Shown in pieces: positions 9,881 to 21,925 of a stretch of 64,000 nucleotides of DNA. The notes below the pieces were generated by a model. That model was given only the letters and a program-made list of their open reading frames with translations. It made no database searches and had not been told where the DNA came from. Every line of letters starts with the position of its first letter. Position 1 is the first letter of the stretch. Made by a program: the position numbers and the translations under genes. The stretch is from Pyrrhosoma nymphula (taxonomy: Eukaryota; Arthropoda; Insecta; Odonata; Coenagrionidae): NCBI GenBank assembly GCA_963573305.1, contig OY754329.1, forward strand, positions 137,193,422 to 137,257,421. Reading direction: 5' to 3'.

Positions 9881-12800
9881 AATGTTTCAATGTTTTCAAT
9901 GTCAAAATATTTCTTGTTGATTGGCTAGATTTTATGCGTCTGTAATTTATAGTAATACCAGCGGGCCCTTGCGAAATTTTTGCACGTTATTGTTTTTAGT
10001 TTTGACTAAGGTAGTCGTTATTTAATGCACAAATTGATTTATCAACAGTCAAGTTTATTAAAGGACGGAGGTATGTGAGCATAATACGTAATTAATATAG
10101 TGCCTGTGTGGACTCATTATTTGAGGCGATAGTAATTTATAGTATTTCTGTTGTCAATATCCCTTGTTCTATATTACTTGTCGTAGTCTGAGCATTAGGT
10201 TAAAACACATTGTTCAGTGCTTACCTTATTTATTAATAGCATCACCGTTTTTTCTTCTAGTGGAGTTTATCTAATGTTGCTAAAAATTCAATTTAAATGG
10301 CCGAAGGTATCTACAGTAGACATATGACTAACGGTAAGAATATTCGCTGTAGACCATTGGGGTTTTGAACAAAAAAAATTACACAAGCAGTACATCTTAA
10401 CGCGACGTGAGTGGTACACGTCAGAAGCATGTTACAAAAACCCTGTCCAGTAATGCCTTATTTGTGGTGTCCTTTTAGTTATTTGAGAAAGAATAATTTT
10501 GACGAGAGAAATAATATATTTAGATTTTTTTCATATCAGCTCAACTGAACTCTAAGGAATGGTCCCGCTGGTGTACGAGTGCAGTGTCTATATCCCGCAT
10601 CAGTAGAGTGATGGTTAGTCATGTACCAATCGTTTAAATCGCGAATTTTTAAGTTAGATTTACAAATTCTTTGATGTATTTCAGCAGTTGTCATGTAAAA
10701 AATATTGTACGTTGCACCTATCGGTGATAGTGGAAATAATATTTCATATTTGAGAAAACACCTCAATCTGGGTGGCGGCGGCGTACTTTCAGGATTGATT
10801 TCAACTTCGGAAACAAAAAGAAGTCTGCAAAATGCAAAATAAAAAAATGTGGTGCAAAATCAGGCAAATATGTTGGCTGGGATGAAACTGACGCTACCCC
10901 AGGTCCCATAACCTATTATGACGTTCCTCGGGAAACTATCGTCCTCATTTGATCAATGCATATTCAGTGTTTTTAGTCAAAATTGTATGATGCAAGCGTT
11001 TGTTATTTTCTACTTCTATATTTATTTCACGGGCGGTAAACTGACAACCTTTTCGTGCCAGGACACAGGCATCCTCAGCACGAACATCATCAATGCATTA
11101 TCACTGCAGGTTTTGCATCGTCTTTAGTGGATGTTCTGCTTGATTTGACCCGCTGATACCACTCATAGCATTGTATACGGATCGCGATAACCCTCTTGCA
11201 ACATTTTCGTGGTTTCTCTAAACGCCTTGCACATTTACAAACAAAATTTGATGCACACACGTGGCTGTTCTAAAATTTTAATTTTCTTCCGCAGAAAACT
11301 CGCCAGAACAATAAAACACAACTTAATTTAAACGCTTGCAGGCTGTAAACAGCGGGTAATGGCTCGATAAGCGACATATTACTTCAGAAGAATCTCTATA
11401 CGCGTCACTAGGATGCAGAGAAGCGAGAATCGATTCATTTGATAAGCTTTTTTGAAAGTTCGGTTTCTTTTTGGACAAACTTCGTATCTTCCTTCTCCAA
11501 TAGTACGACTCAGATGAACCCTTTTCTCGCGTGGCCATTGTGTCATCGTTTGTCAGCCGATCGTCACGTCACGTCATTTGGTCCGCTGGCAAATCGTGAT
11601 GCTCAAAAGTGAGGGGTCAGTGGAAGTCGTGTGAGTGGTACTCTCTCTCTTGAAACAAAGAAAGTCCCCTTTCTCCAGGGACAGACTTGAAAATGACCAC
11701 TGCCAATTGTCCCGGTAGAAGAAGCGGTTATTATTCTTGGCAGCTGAAGATTGGGCTTCAGAAGTGGCTCACTCTTCATTGTGTAAAAATCTCCATTTAA
11801 TGTCAATCGAGGAAGTACTGCGTAGATAATTCTTAGGTGCATTTAGTAGGCTTTATACCCAAAATAAGTTTACATAAAGTGTACCTAGAATTAATGTCTC
11901 TGTATCAAAATAACGAGAAGTTTTTTTTAAACAGCTTTCTGTGAAAACGGTGATTTTATGAAGTCAAGTCACGGTGGAATTAAACCCCTCTTTTAAACGG
12001 GGAGAAAACTCTTTTATTAAATAACCCTTGGTAATTTTTGACAAAAATGTAATAAATTGCAATTGCCTACTGTCCTCTCAAAATATACATCAGTTTATTT
12101 TCGAAGAAAAAAAATAGACTACAATTCATTCGCAGTCAAATTGGAGATGTTCCAGGTTCCATATTATCTAATTGTGGTCAATGCCGGAAGGAAAATAGAC
12201 GTATTGGACTTCTTTGATGACTTCTAAGCGAATATCATGATCTGATCGCTTGATTCTTCATCGAATTCGCCGCTGCCGCCGATGAAGCAACTATTGTGGC
12301 TTATTTGACACTTGTGCATTAAAATTTCCCAGTTTTGGAAGTGGTACGGACTTAATTAGAGCATTCTCTGTTTTATAGTGTAGTGTACATCTTTGATGTT
12401 AGGTATTCATTGCTTAAAAATCGAGAAGGTAATTGAAAATATATTTGATCATATAAAAATGGAATGCATCGTTGAAACTCCGTCATATCGCATCCATGAG
12501 CATCCATTTTGGTTCAGGAGTCAATTGGTAGTTGTTCGCGATGCAATTTCGAGTTCCGGGTTCCAAAGGATCCTATGGCTCACAAAAGTGTGAACATAAA
12601 TAAGTCTTTGTGGTTGGGATGCGTGAATGCCTATTTTGGTACCAGGAGGACAATGAGAGGCTGAAATTGGGGAAAAAAGTAGAGAGTTAAGCCTTTTGTG
12701 GTAAACACCGTGGAGATATTTGGTCGAAGTTGTGCCCTTGCATTTCCTGTTGCCAGTGAATCATGGGTTTCGTATCTAAGATACCTCAACTATACCATGT

Positions 12801-12970
12801 GTGTCCTCCATCAGGTTGCTGGTTAATTGTAATGTCCTATTTTCTCAGTGCTATATGTTTGTGTACAGCTACTGAATGGCTAAGGAATGCCTCTCCAGGC
12901 CACGTCCGTACCCTGTGATTGCATGAACGAGTATGGACTTCATTTAATGAAATTTCGTAAAACTTTTAAT
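9881..12970. other. unassigned sequence with one hammerhead-like motif
   Basis: No gene recognised. On the minus strand at about 11042-11078 there is CTGAGGATGCC, a GGCA that can pair with TGCC, then CGAAAA and a GTC. This resembles the CTGANGA/GAAA core arrangement discussed in the findings. Confidence 0.4.
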
Positions 12971-13155
12971 ACATCTGCATCTACATAAAGCCGTCAAAAT
13001 CACCTGAAGGGTTGTGGCAGGGGGTGAGTTAGTATCAGCATGCACTACACCATACCCTAATAAGATTAATGAAACTACGACTATTAATGCATTAGCATAA
13101 TCCTGCAAAGTCTTATCAGGAGGTGACATTTCACTAACATTCGCTGCACTATAAT
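12971..13155 (-). mobile_element. LINE 3' UTR and tail fragment, copy A
   Basis: Read on the minus strand this is a non-coding segment that ends in a (GATGTA)-like tail, seen as ACATCTGCATCTACAT at 12971-12986. It matches the plus-strand segment 15129-15316 in order and content: CACCTCCT, AATGCATT, TAGTTTCATTAA, then GTGTAGTG and the tail. The pair shows a second LINE 3'-end subfamily, distinct from the one at 2.1 and 56.3 kb but with a related tail. Confidence 0.75.
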
Positions 13156-13805
13156 TATGCTACCAATGTTAAAGAAACTATTTATATGTAGCAACTTCTT
13201 AGATGCAGGGATATGCAAGAGTTTACAAGAAAATCCAAGAGGTCATTAAGCTTTCCTAGCTCTGTTTTAAAAAGGCTAATAAGAATTTAATGTAACACTT
13301 TTTTCTATATTCCATAAAATTGTTAACTATACTCATATTCCCCTCAAATGTAAGGAACCACGTATGTGTAAATCGTAGCGAATGTGTATTTCCCTCTAAA
13401 TGTTGTAGCAAGTCGATGGCTGACGCCTGAAAAAAATTCTCAAGAAATTATTGAAAACAATGATGCCTCAGTCTGTGGTCGCATGTAAATGATGCTCAAC
13501 GCATTTGAAAGTCATCTCATGTCACGGATATTTAAAAATCTCTTATGGAGACGGAGAAGGTTGCTAACCTAAGTTTTATGTACTAAAACTGGGACATTAT
13601 TTCGAAATAATTCTGAATTATCGAAGATCAACAACATCGTGGGTGTGGTGTCAAAGCGTCGACGAACTATGAGTTTTTTTAGATGAAATCGGGATTTTTC
13701 GTGGTTCTGACGTCAGTATTTCGTAATTATCGAGGATCGGAAATTTCTAACCGTTCCTGAACAACGACCCAGCGCGCAGCAATTGAAGTTATAAATTCTG
13801 TGGTA
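13156..13805. other. unassigned sequence
   Basis: No gene recognised. The left part may be more of the minus-strand LINE but no coding match is visible. Confidence 0.45.
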
Positions 13806-14046
13806 AGATGGCTAAATATGATGTGTCATGTTTTGCTAATTTTACAGGAGAGAAATTTTAAAGTTTAGTAGGCTCTGAAAAATCAGAATCTCAAAGTTTA
13901 GGCCTTACCTTTTCGTAATAGGTGTTCAAAACTGTTGTTATCATATGTTTTTAACTTTCCAAATCCAACGGTATTTGCACTACGAATCCAATTGTATGCA
14001 TAACACAAGTTTAAAAAAAAAATGGACGTATCATATTTAGCCATCT
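13806..14046. mobile_element. small TA-flanked MITE
   Basis: TAAGATGGCTAAATATGAT at 13804-13822 is the exact reverse complement of 14030-14048. With TA taken as the duplicated target, the element is 241 bp, starts AGATGGC and ends GCCATCT. Inside the perfect 19-bp arms the inverted similarity continues weakly. It has no coding capacity. The perfect arms suggest a Tc1/mariner-type non-autonomous element. Confidence 0.85.
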
Positions 14047-15128
14047 TACGAGTCAAGCGTGAAGTATCAGGTCAGTCAAGAAGTGCGCAGGAAATTGTGA
14101 TCCTTGTTGCAAGCCTGAAGTTACAAAGCAAAACATTTTACTAGTCTCGCCCGAAAGAAATGGTTACGTGTGTCTCGTACAAATGAAAGTACTTTTAAAG
14201 TAGGTATGCAATGGTATAAATACGTACCTATTCAGATAAGCAATTTTCCTCATGGAGGATTTCGTTTGATTAAAGATTGCTGTACCTAAGGTAATCGTGG
14301 AATAACGAGACTTTGGGGAGTGGAGAGTGGTAAAAAAAATCCCACAAAGCCTGTACAGAACAGGATTCGACTTACAAGCATTTAAAAGGCAAGGCAAGAA
14401 AATCGAGAGGGTAGTAAGGCTTCAGTGCGAATCGTTTTCCATTATGGAAATCCTCGGTTGAAAGATTTATATGCTCATGTTCCGGTAGAAGGCAAGAAGT
14501 GGAATTTCTCGCTCCGATCGTCTTTTCTCGTGGAAATTTCGGAAGGAGTAGTGGTGATTGTCCGCTTCAAGGTTGTGGTCTTGGAACTGATGGGAGGGGT
14601 GGGTGGAGAAGGGGTGGGGGAAGCGGGGAGGAGAACAGCGAGCGTGCCAGGATTGGTCGAAGGAATTCTTTTTGGCGGGAAATATTGATGCGATACGGGA
14701 CGAGGGGGGTAGGGGAGGAAAGGGTTTGTTTGAGACTTTTAACGCTTCGTTGGAAAGACAGTTTCGCCTCGCTCTTACCTTATCCGAAATCCAATTGTAA
14801 CAATTGGGAAACCTTGGACTCTCTCAAGGTCAAAAGGCTCAGTGCTAGAGCACTCACAATCAGTGTAGTAAGTTAGGATTGACGAAGGCAAGTCATTTAA
14901 AGGGAAGATGTATAGGTTTGGAGTCTCATACATCAGCAGATTTGCATTAGTGTAATAAAAAGGTGTGAGTATAAGTATTATGTACTAAGCTCTATCGCAC
15001 TGTCGTTGGCTATACATTGTGGAAACGGTACATTTCAAAACACGAAGCGCATAATGTTTTGACTCTTTGTGTATTAATGTAGTTGCATAATGCATTAATT
15101 AATCACACTGTCTACAAAATTGATTGCA
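14047..15128. other. unassigned sequence, G-rich centre
   Basis: Contains a G-rich stretch at about 14585-14735 that yields several overlapping open frames on the plus strand (longest 125 codons, 14499-14876). None shows a domain I can name. I treat them as compositional. Confidence 0.4.
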
Positions 15129-15316
15129 TATAGTGTGTAGTGTATGTAGGTGGAATTTCACCTCCTTTCGGGTGGTTGGATGGTTGTTGATAATGCATTG
15201 ATTATTATTTGTAGTTTCATTAACTCCTGTAGGATATAGTGTAGTGAATGTTGACGGAAACTCATCATCTACCTCGTACCCTTAAGACGCGTAGGGTACT
15301 ATGTAGATTTAGATAT
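15129..15316 (+). mobile_element. LINE 3' UTR and tail fragment, copy B
   Basis: Plus-strand counterpart of the minus-strand segment at 12971-13155. It includes CACCTCCT, AATGCATT, TAGTTTCATTAA, GTGTAGTGAATG and a degenerate tail ATGTAGATTTAGATA at 15301-15315. No coding sequence remains. Confidence 0.72.
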
Positions 15317-16077
15317 TGGTCCAAATATATAAATGCATGTAATATATTATTACATGCTGACCCAGTTTTTAGCAAAAACCTGTTATTATCAATGCCTGTA
15401 TTTTTTTATTCCAATACGATCGATTCACCGTGCACAGAGTTAAAGAAACATCCGAAACTCTTTCTCGTTGCATTGTCTCGTCAACCTTGCCTTTAACATG
15501 AATTGTACTATCTCAATACAGGTTGTTCATGTGCTGTGAAAGTATCATAATGATTCGTTGGTTTTCACTATCACTGTGCTTAGTATTGGTAAAGGTATCA
15601 CTTTAACAGTTTCTGTTATAGTAATTGTGGAAAGTTCTCATGACGAGTCTTTTCCAGCTAGTCGCTCTCTCTATAAATTCGGGCGAAATTCCGGTCTTTT
15701 TTAAACTATGTAGACTTATAGGTATTATTATTCTGGATGTCTAATACACTCCGGGAGATATTACTAAAAATTTAGTAAAAGTGGCTCCGCTGGAAATTAT
15801 CACTACAGGTGATGTGTTGGTTGCGGTAATCAAAGGATGCAGTATCTTCTTTCAGCAATGAATTACTGATGCATTTCTAAGTGTAAAAATTAATTTTTAT
15901 GTGAATATTAGCCTCTTAAATAACTGAAATTCTTGTTCATGCACTAATACATTCTTATTTCTCGAACAGACTCCTTTACATAAGGCTGAATTCTTTGTCA
16001 TTTACAGCATTCTGAACGACTTCAAATGTGGCATTCTGCAGAAACGAGGCTTTCTGTGGAATAAAAAGTGACCAAAC
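15317..16077. other. unassigned sequence
   Basis: Nothing recognised. Confidence 0.5.
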
Positions 16078-16185
16078 TGTATCGTGTGCGAGTTGAGGTA
16101 GGCCATTGCTTGCACGAAGTCGTAAAGAATGGACATGAGTGCATTCTTGTGTTAAGGGGACAAGTTATGTCGCAAGCTTATAAAA
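16078..16185 (+). repeat. diverged direct repeat, copy 1
   Basis: ACGAAGTCGTAAAGAATGG, then GAGTGCATTCTTGTGTT and GGGGACAAGTTATG match 16770-16862 (ACGAAGTCGTTAAGGTTGG, GAGTGCATTTTTGTGTT, GGAGACGGGTAATG). The copies are about 690 bp apart in the same orientation. Class unknown. Confidence 0.65.
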
Positions 16186-16769
16186 GCTTCCCTTCCTTAC
16201 AATTTCCCGTAAAACATTCATCTGGCTGTGAAGGAATCTTTAAAATGATCGTAGTTAAATCTTGAATTTTCAAACTAGGAGCCGGATATGAAATTAGAAA
16301 TGTTTTTCCTGTTATGCAGATTTTTTTAAGAAAATGTTTACGAGTAACTCTAACATCAACTCTTGCCGTTTATTAGGTTTATTGAGATAAGCAAATTATG
16401 GTGTATTCCTTGAATTCTTCCAAAGTTACATGCATGAAGAGGAAGAGCCAATCAGTGCGCAGCTTTAGGTTTGCTTTGTGAGAAAATAAATAAATGTTTT
16501 GAGAAAAGTCTGTTATGACGGGCCGCCAGTCAGCATTCACATGTTTATTTTTGTTTTTGTAGAAAATATTAAATAATTCTTGAGTTATATGCATGACAAC
16601 GGGCTGGCTTGAGGAAAATTACGAACATATAATATCGCTACCAGTGCATGCCTTATGTGCATGTTGGATCATATACCTTGGATCAGTGCCTTAAACACGT
16701 CACAGTACGAACACAATATTGTCCTGACCTGACCCTGGACTAACCTTTCGCGTCGTGAAATACATGAGG

Positions 16770-16862
16770 CAGGCTCTAGATTCAACGAAGTCGTTAAGGT
16801 TGGCGCTGAGTGCATTTTTGTGTTCTGGAGACGGGTAATGCGGCCAGTTAATATTTTCTCTT
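16770..16862 (+). repeat. diverged direct repeat, copy 2
   Basis: Second copy of the repeat at 16078-16185. There is no coding sequence or inverted terminus, so it may be a local duplication or two insertions of an unclassified repeat. Confidence 0.65.
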
Positions 16863-17589
16863 CTTAATCTGTTTCCCACTACAGTTGAATGTTCATGTAC
16901 ATTATGGGAATTTTTTAACTGATTGCTTTCAAGTCGCCAATCAAGGTCTCTTGTCTATTTAACGAGGGCTTGTGTATTCAATCGCATCAAGGCTCGGTTT
17001 TATACTCTTATGATTGAATATTTTCTCGGCAAGAATTTTTCTCAATGCATGAATAACACTCACGTCAAATTTCCGAAAATCTTTTCTCATAAATAACATA
17101 AACTCCCAGTCAATATCAAGTTAACTTAGAAGATTAACCACCTTGCGGTTATCTTTTGCCAGACATAATAAACCAGGGGCTAAATAGTTTTCCAGTGGTT
17201 TCCTTGATGATTTGCAGAAAATCTGGTCGGCAGTATCCTTTTTACTCCATATTTTTTCATCGTTTTTAACTCTTATCATGATAGTATTTTTACTGTCGCA
17301 GAGACACATAATTACGTTTGAAAAAAGCAAGCCTAAAAAAACAAAGGAGCTTTACGTTTCCCATAAATCATGCGCCTGAAGATGGGATCGCCTAAAGAAA
17401 ACATCAAATCTGACGAAGATACCTACGTAATTTTTATCCATTATTTATAGTATGACCTGTTTACGAATATTATTAAATGCACAAGTACAGCGAACACAAG
17501 TTTTTGAATGAACAGGAAGAGACTATTTTACTTTTCCTGGGCATATTGTCGCAAGTATACGTGCTTTAGAGAGCGTTTCCTGCATCGAA

Positions 17590-17915
17590 GTTTTTTTTTA
17601 TTTCCTCCTTCGGTCCATCATTCTTGCCCTTTTCCCACTCAACCCTTTAGCCCATCACACCCACCTCTCCCATCTGCGTTTTCATTCTCCCTCACCCTAT
17701 CCAACTCCCTATCCAATTCTTTTCTGGTGACCCTCTCACTTCCAATTTCCCAGAAAGAAAATATGCTTTCTTTTCCTCCCCGACGAACCCTCTCGTTTCC
17801 ACCCTATCATCCTTTTAGACGCGCTCCGCCGCCCTTGAGTCACCGACGCCCTCTTCATTTCTCTTCCACCCTTTTGAGACGACCCTTTTTGTTAAGTTCA
17901 CCTTCCCCCTTTTGA
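17590..17915. repeat. pyrimidine-rich tract
   Basis: Dominated by C/T runs on the plus strand. The 135-codon open frame across it (17508-17915) is S/P/F/L-rich low complexity with no recognisable domain, and I do not call it a gene. Confidence 0.6.
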
Positions 17916-17939
17916 CCCTTTTGGCTTAACTGCGCATCG

Positions 17940-18390
17940 GTGAATATGTATATAAAAAAGATATGACCTTCCACCTCCTTTGTTTCTCTCCTATGCCGAG
18001 TTACTTCCTCCTTCTCCGCTCCGCCAGAATGATTGTTGCCCATATGGCGATATAGGCTAAAATTGTCATCATGAATTTGGATGAAATTTTGAGGAAAAAT
18101 TGTACAAAAATATGATTTTATATGAAAAATATTATCTTCCACCTCCTTTGTTTCTCTTCTACGCCGTGTTGCTTCCTACTTATCCGCTCCACCCGAGTGA
18201 TTGTTACCCATATGGCGATACGGGCAAAAATTGTTTTAATTCAATTTGGATGAAATTTACGAGAAAAATTGCACAAAAAATATGATGATTTTATATAATA
18301 TTATTATCTTTCACGTGATATGTTTATCTTCTATGCGTGTTAATTCCTCCTTCTCCACTCTGCGCGAGTGACTGTTACCCATATGGCGAT
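17940..18390. repeat. tandem repeat, about 170-bp period, about 2.6 copies
   Basis: The block CTTCCACCTCCTTTGTTTCT begins at 17968 and again at 18136, with a more diverged version (CTTTCACGTGATATGTTTAT) at 18308. CCCATATGGCGAT follows about 75 bp later in each unit (18039, 18209, 18379), and AATTTGGATGAAATTT lies between units. The spacing of 168-172 bp is in the range of monomeric satellite DNA. It could be a short satellite-like array. Confidence 0.88.
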
Positions 18391-20694
18391 TGTAATTATT
18401 ACGTAATCTACCGGTTAAGGTTGGTGAAAATACGATGCGGAAAAGTTTTCGGAAAAGTTGTTCGTACATCTTTTCTATCCACCCCAGCTGAAAAGAGGCC
18501 TTAGAAATGAAAAAAATTGGAAATTTGAATTGGGAATAGTTGGGTTAAAAAGTTGATGTTTATTTTGATAAACTACTATCCCGTTTGGTTTCTGTTATAA
18601 ACATGAATCTTGCTTAGTAATTATGTATTCATATTCCTATCTTGTCGAAAAACAGGCATCATAATGCTGTGACGCTATAGTGTACAAATTCGACGACAAT
18701 TATAAGGCGTATTTAAAATATGCTCATATTGTATATAATTTTAGAGAAATAACTTCATGATATTCTGCTCATGATATGTATTCCAGACCGTTGTGTCATT
18801 TTCTAGAGTGTAATTTCAGAGGTCGTTCTCCTCTGATATATGGTGTATCTATTTCTCGAAGTTCATCCGAATGTATTGGAAGTTGTTAGTTGGAAGACCT
18901 ATCTAATTTTTATGAGGCATGCGTAGGATGTAAATGATTCCAAATATTGAGGGGATATAACGCTAGTAGTAATTGTAGAATTGAAACCTCAAGTCTACGA
19001 TTACTGCCCAAACTGTTGACAGTTGTTGATACCTCATCTATGTTCGTCCACGTTTAAATCACAAGTCGATTCACTTAATCAAATTCAAATCAAAGCACTG
19101 CCCTGGCATGTTGTGAGACGGGTCTGTAATTCATTACAGATACCGTAGAGTGGTAGGCTGGTCGCTTCGCTGTCGATGGTATGCCTCCGAGATGAGGTAG
19201 TGTTGTCATGTGGATCAGAGGTCAAAGCATTCCCCCTTCCTTTTATCTCCGTTCCGTTAAATGCGACAGTTTCGGAGGCTTTGATTCTTACATGCATCAT
19301 ACGAAATATGATCCACCGACTACATTGTTTAGAACAGTGATTAATTTCTTGTCCTCATGGATTCATCGGGACGAGTGAACTAAGGATGTTTAATTTGTTT
19401 AGTGGTAATGACCGTTGCCGTGGTAATTCGCGTCCGTTTGGTCTCAGGGGATATTTGCAATTGAAAAACTTTACTCCTTCCGCTAATATATTTTATCTAC
19501 CGTTTTCATTTTTCGTTTTTGAATTTATATTTACTAAGACTACATCTCCTTAAGGTTCAGAATCATTTACATCTTACGCCTATCCTATATCAAACGATAT
19601 ATCATCAAATATAACTACTTTCAACACCTCCTGATATACTTCTAGACTAAGGTACATCATAGCAGAGGAGAAATAACCCTGAAATTTCACCCTTGCAAAT
19701 GACGCCGTAGGATTGATATCAGTTGGGAATAAAAATCAAGAGCAGATCGTCACGAAGTTGTTTATCTAAAATTACAATATTTTAAATTCGCGACGCGTTT
19801 GTATCCCGCCTTCTTACCCGCCATAATCACACAGCATTACTGTTCCTATTTGTCTACGAGATAGGTGTAATAAACATTTATCTAGTCCAAAGTATGAGCG
19901 CATACTTCCCACGCAAGATTCATATCGAGAACGAATACCGAGCGACACAGTAAATCAAATATTTCCTTGAGGCTATTAAAATATTTATCATTTTTCGTCC
20001 CGTCCTTATACCAAATAAAATTTAATATTTTCTCCTATTTTTACCCTTGTTTTTTCTGCTTGGAAAGGTAGCACTTATGAATGTATAATTTTTCCACAAA
20101 TGTCATGTATTCGAATTAGATTGAAAGAGAATTAGACTTCAAATGAGAAAACCTTGTACGGCGAAAGTTAGTGTTTCCTAATCGTGGGAGTGACTGAATG
20201 ATAGGAATTTTGGGACGGTATGAAGGAATGAAAGAAATACGAATATTAAAAAAGCATTTCCATGTTAGAGTTTTTGCGTAGGAGACAGTTTGGGAAGAAA
20301 ATATTGGAAGCAATGTTCAGGGACCTATCGTGCAATTGGCAAATACTTATGTTAATTATGGCGAAAGCACTTGTAAGCTGCTGTCTTCCCGATTGCGGAA
20401 TATGAATGAAAACTACGACAAAAATCGTCATTGAGGTAATAATTATTAAGACTCCCTCGGTTTTTCCACCGCGTAAGGTTTTCTATTACTTCCTAATACT
20501 TAATAGAAAGCAGTGGAGAACCTAACCCGGTGGAAAACTAGTGAGATTTTCCTTAGTGATTTTGGTCGTAACCCGCGTTAAAAAAAACTCAAGAGCTTTT
20601 CAATCATCAGATTGGCCGTAAGGCTTGAAGTCATGTATTAAGGTAATATTCCGAATGAGTAACGTAGAGTCAATTTCGTAGTTACGCATGTGTA
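18391..20694. other. unassigned sequence
   Basis: No gene recognised. A short segment near 19310-19340 (ACATTGTTTAGAACAGTGA) resembles 47450-47475 (GCATTGTTTTGAACAGTGA), so the dispersed repeat starting at 20695 may extend further left in decayed form. Confidence 0.4.
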
Positions 20695-20930
20695 ATGATA
20701 GCTATTTATATTTTGTGCTGCGAAACAGTCACTCATGTATCACATTTCTCTCTTTTCTCTTTCCAGGTGAGCTCAGAGGTGTTTTTTTACCGTGTTCCTG
20801 CGTTTTGAGATGACCTTCCCTTGACTCGCATTGTCTTCGTACGTCATTGTTGAGGTGCGTATTCAAATGTCCTCTCTCAATTATTCATGCGCCGAGATGA
20901 TTAAAGCCCTTCCAGTGGGGTAAATGATCG
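20695..20930 (+). repeat. dispersed repeat with splice-like motif, copy 1
   Basis: About 235 bp align with 47700-47935 in the same orientation. Shared landmarks are a pyrimidine tract ending TTCCAGGTGAG (TTTCAGGTGAG in copy 2), GACCTTCCCTTGACTCGCATT and CAATTATTCATGCGCCGAGA. The tract plus CAG looks like a 3' splice acceptor immediately followed by a GTGAG donor-like word. No continuous open frame is shared, so a repeat is more likely than a pair of paralogous exons. Confidence 0.7.
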
Positions 20931-21679
20931 TGTCAGTTTTATCGATAAGTGCAATGCAGTGTAAGAAAACACATTACAGCCGCCATTATGAAATCGCGGA
21001 AAGAATGAATGATGTATGAACAACGACCGCGTGTCAGCTTATCTCACTGTTTTTTAGTCTAAGGGGAACTTCTGTGCCCACCGACGAGTCGGCGTGAAAA
21101 ATTCTTTCAACGGAATAATTTTACTTTCAAGAGTTTCGTAAGCACCTCGTCCATGTTTTCTTCTGGAGTGTCTCATAAATTATTTACATCCAGGTTTTTT
21201 TAATCCGTTTTTTTAAGTAGGCACTGCCCTAATTTCATCCGCATATGTCTCGAGATCAGATGGCTATTCTCAGACAATCGAGCTGCCGTTATTACCGGGC
21301 TATCTTGCTCGTAGTGTGAAGCTTATTGCGTCTGTTTTTATCCGTACCGTCAAATCTTTTTACGTATTTTATGGACGGGTGTTGGTCTCATTGCATATAA
21401 ATTTCTTCAGATAGGTTGTATGTACTTTCAAAATGCTCTCCTTCATTTAAAACACGTTCATGGACTTCTAAACTGAGCATTTACCAACGTGGCAAACGTT
21501 TCGCATTACGAAGCCTTATTTCCCAGCATCTAGATTTACTAACTTGCTTTAAGCATGCCTTCGAAGCCTATTCAGTACCAGCTTAGAAGGATATTCTCAA
21601 CCATTGGCTCACGACGCTGACATAACTGCGTCGTCGCTATCGACTGTAGGCTAAAGCTTCCCATCCCCAAAGTATAAAA
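20931..21679. other. unassigned sequence
   Basis: Nothing recognised. Confidence 0.5.
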
Positions 21680-21728
21680 GCTATAGCTTCCCATCCGGAG
21701 ACCCCGGGTTCAAATCCTGGCGGTTTTG
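21680..21728 (+). repeat. tRNA-derived SINE fragment
   Basis: A B box GGGTTCAAATCC lies at 21706-21717, preceded by AGCTTCCCATCCGGAGACCC, which resembles an anticodon-to-T-arm segment of a tRNA. AGCTTCCCATCC also occurs 30 bp earlier, at 21655-21666, giving a partial duplication. No complete cloverleaf is possible, so it is a SINE fragment or tRNA relic rather than a tRNA gene. It directly abuts the pogo-like coding fragment. Confidence 0.55.
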
Positions 21729-21925
21729 AATATATCTCCGTGGAACGATGAAACAAACTTCACTGATGATCCAGGAGCAGTAAGAGTTGTTGAGAGTGGT
21801 GTGAATCATCGACGGAGAAAAATTGAGTCCTCTAAAAAGAGCATAAGTGTCATGATTGCCTCAGCAGGTAATGGAGCAGTCCTGCCTCCATCTATTCTAT
21901 ACACCTCAAGGATGTGTTGCAGGGG
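21726..21925 (+). pseudogene. pogo/Tigger-like transposase fragment (DDE_1)
   Basis: The frame reads NISPWNDETNFTDDPGAVR, a gap, RRKIESSKKSISVMIASAG, then NGAVLPPSILYTSR. This follows the DDE_1 pattern 'NyDETNFtDDPG...SK.s.SVM...ASG..LPP.ivY' of pogo/Tigger/jerky-type transposases. In the family the D of DETN is the second catalytic acidic residue. The DNA-binding N-terminus, the first catalytic D and the rest of the C-terminal core are absent, so this is about 65 codons of a protein normally several hundred residues long. The ATG at 21726 lies inside the domain and is not a true start. No terminal inverted repeats were found around it. Confidence 0.78.
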
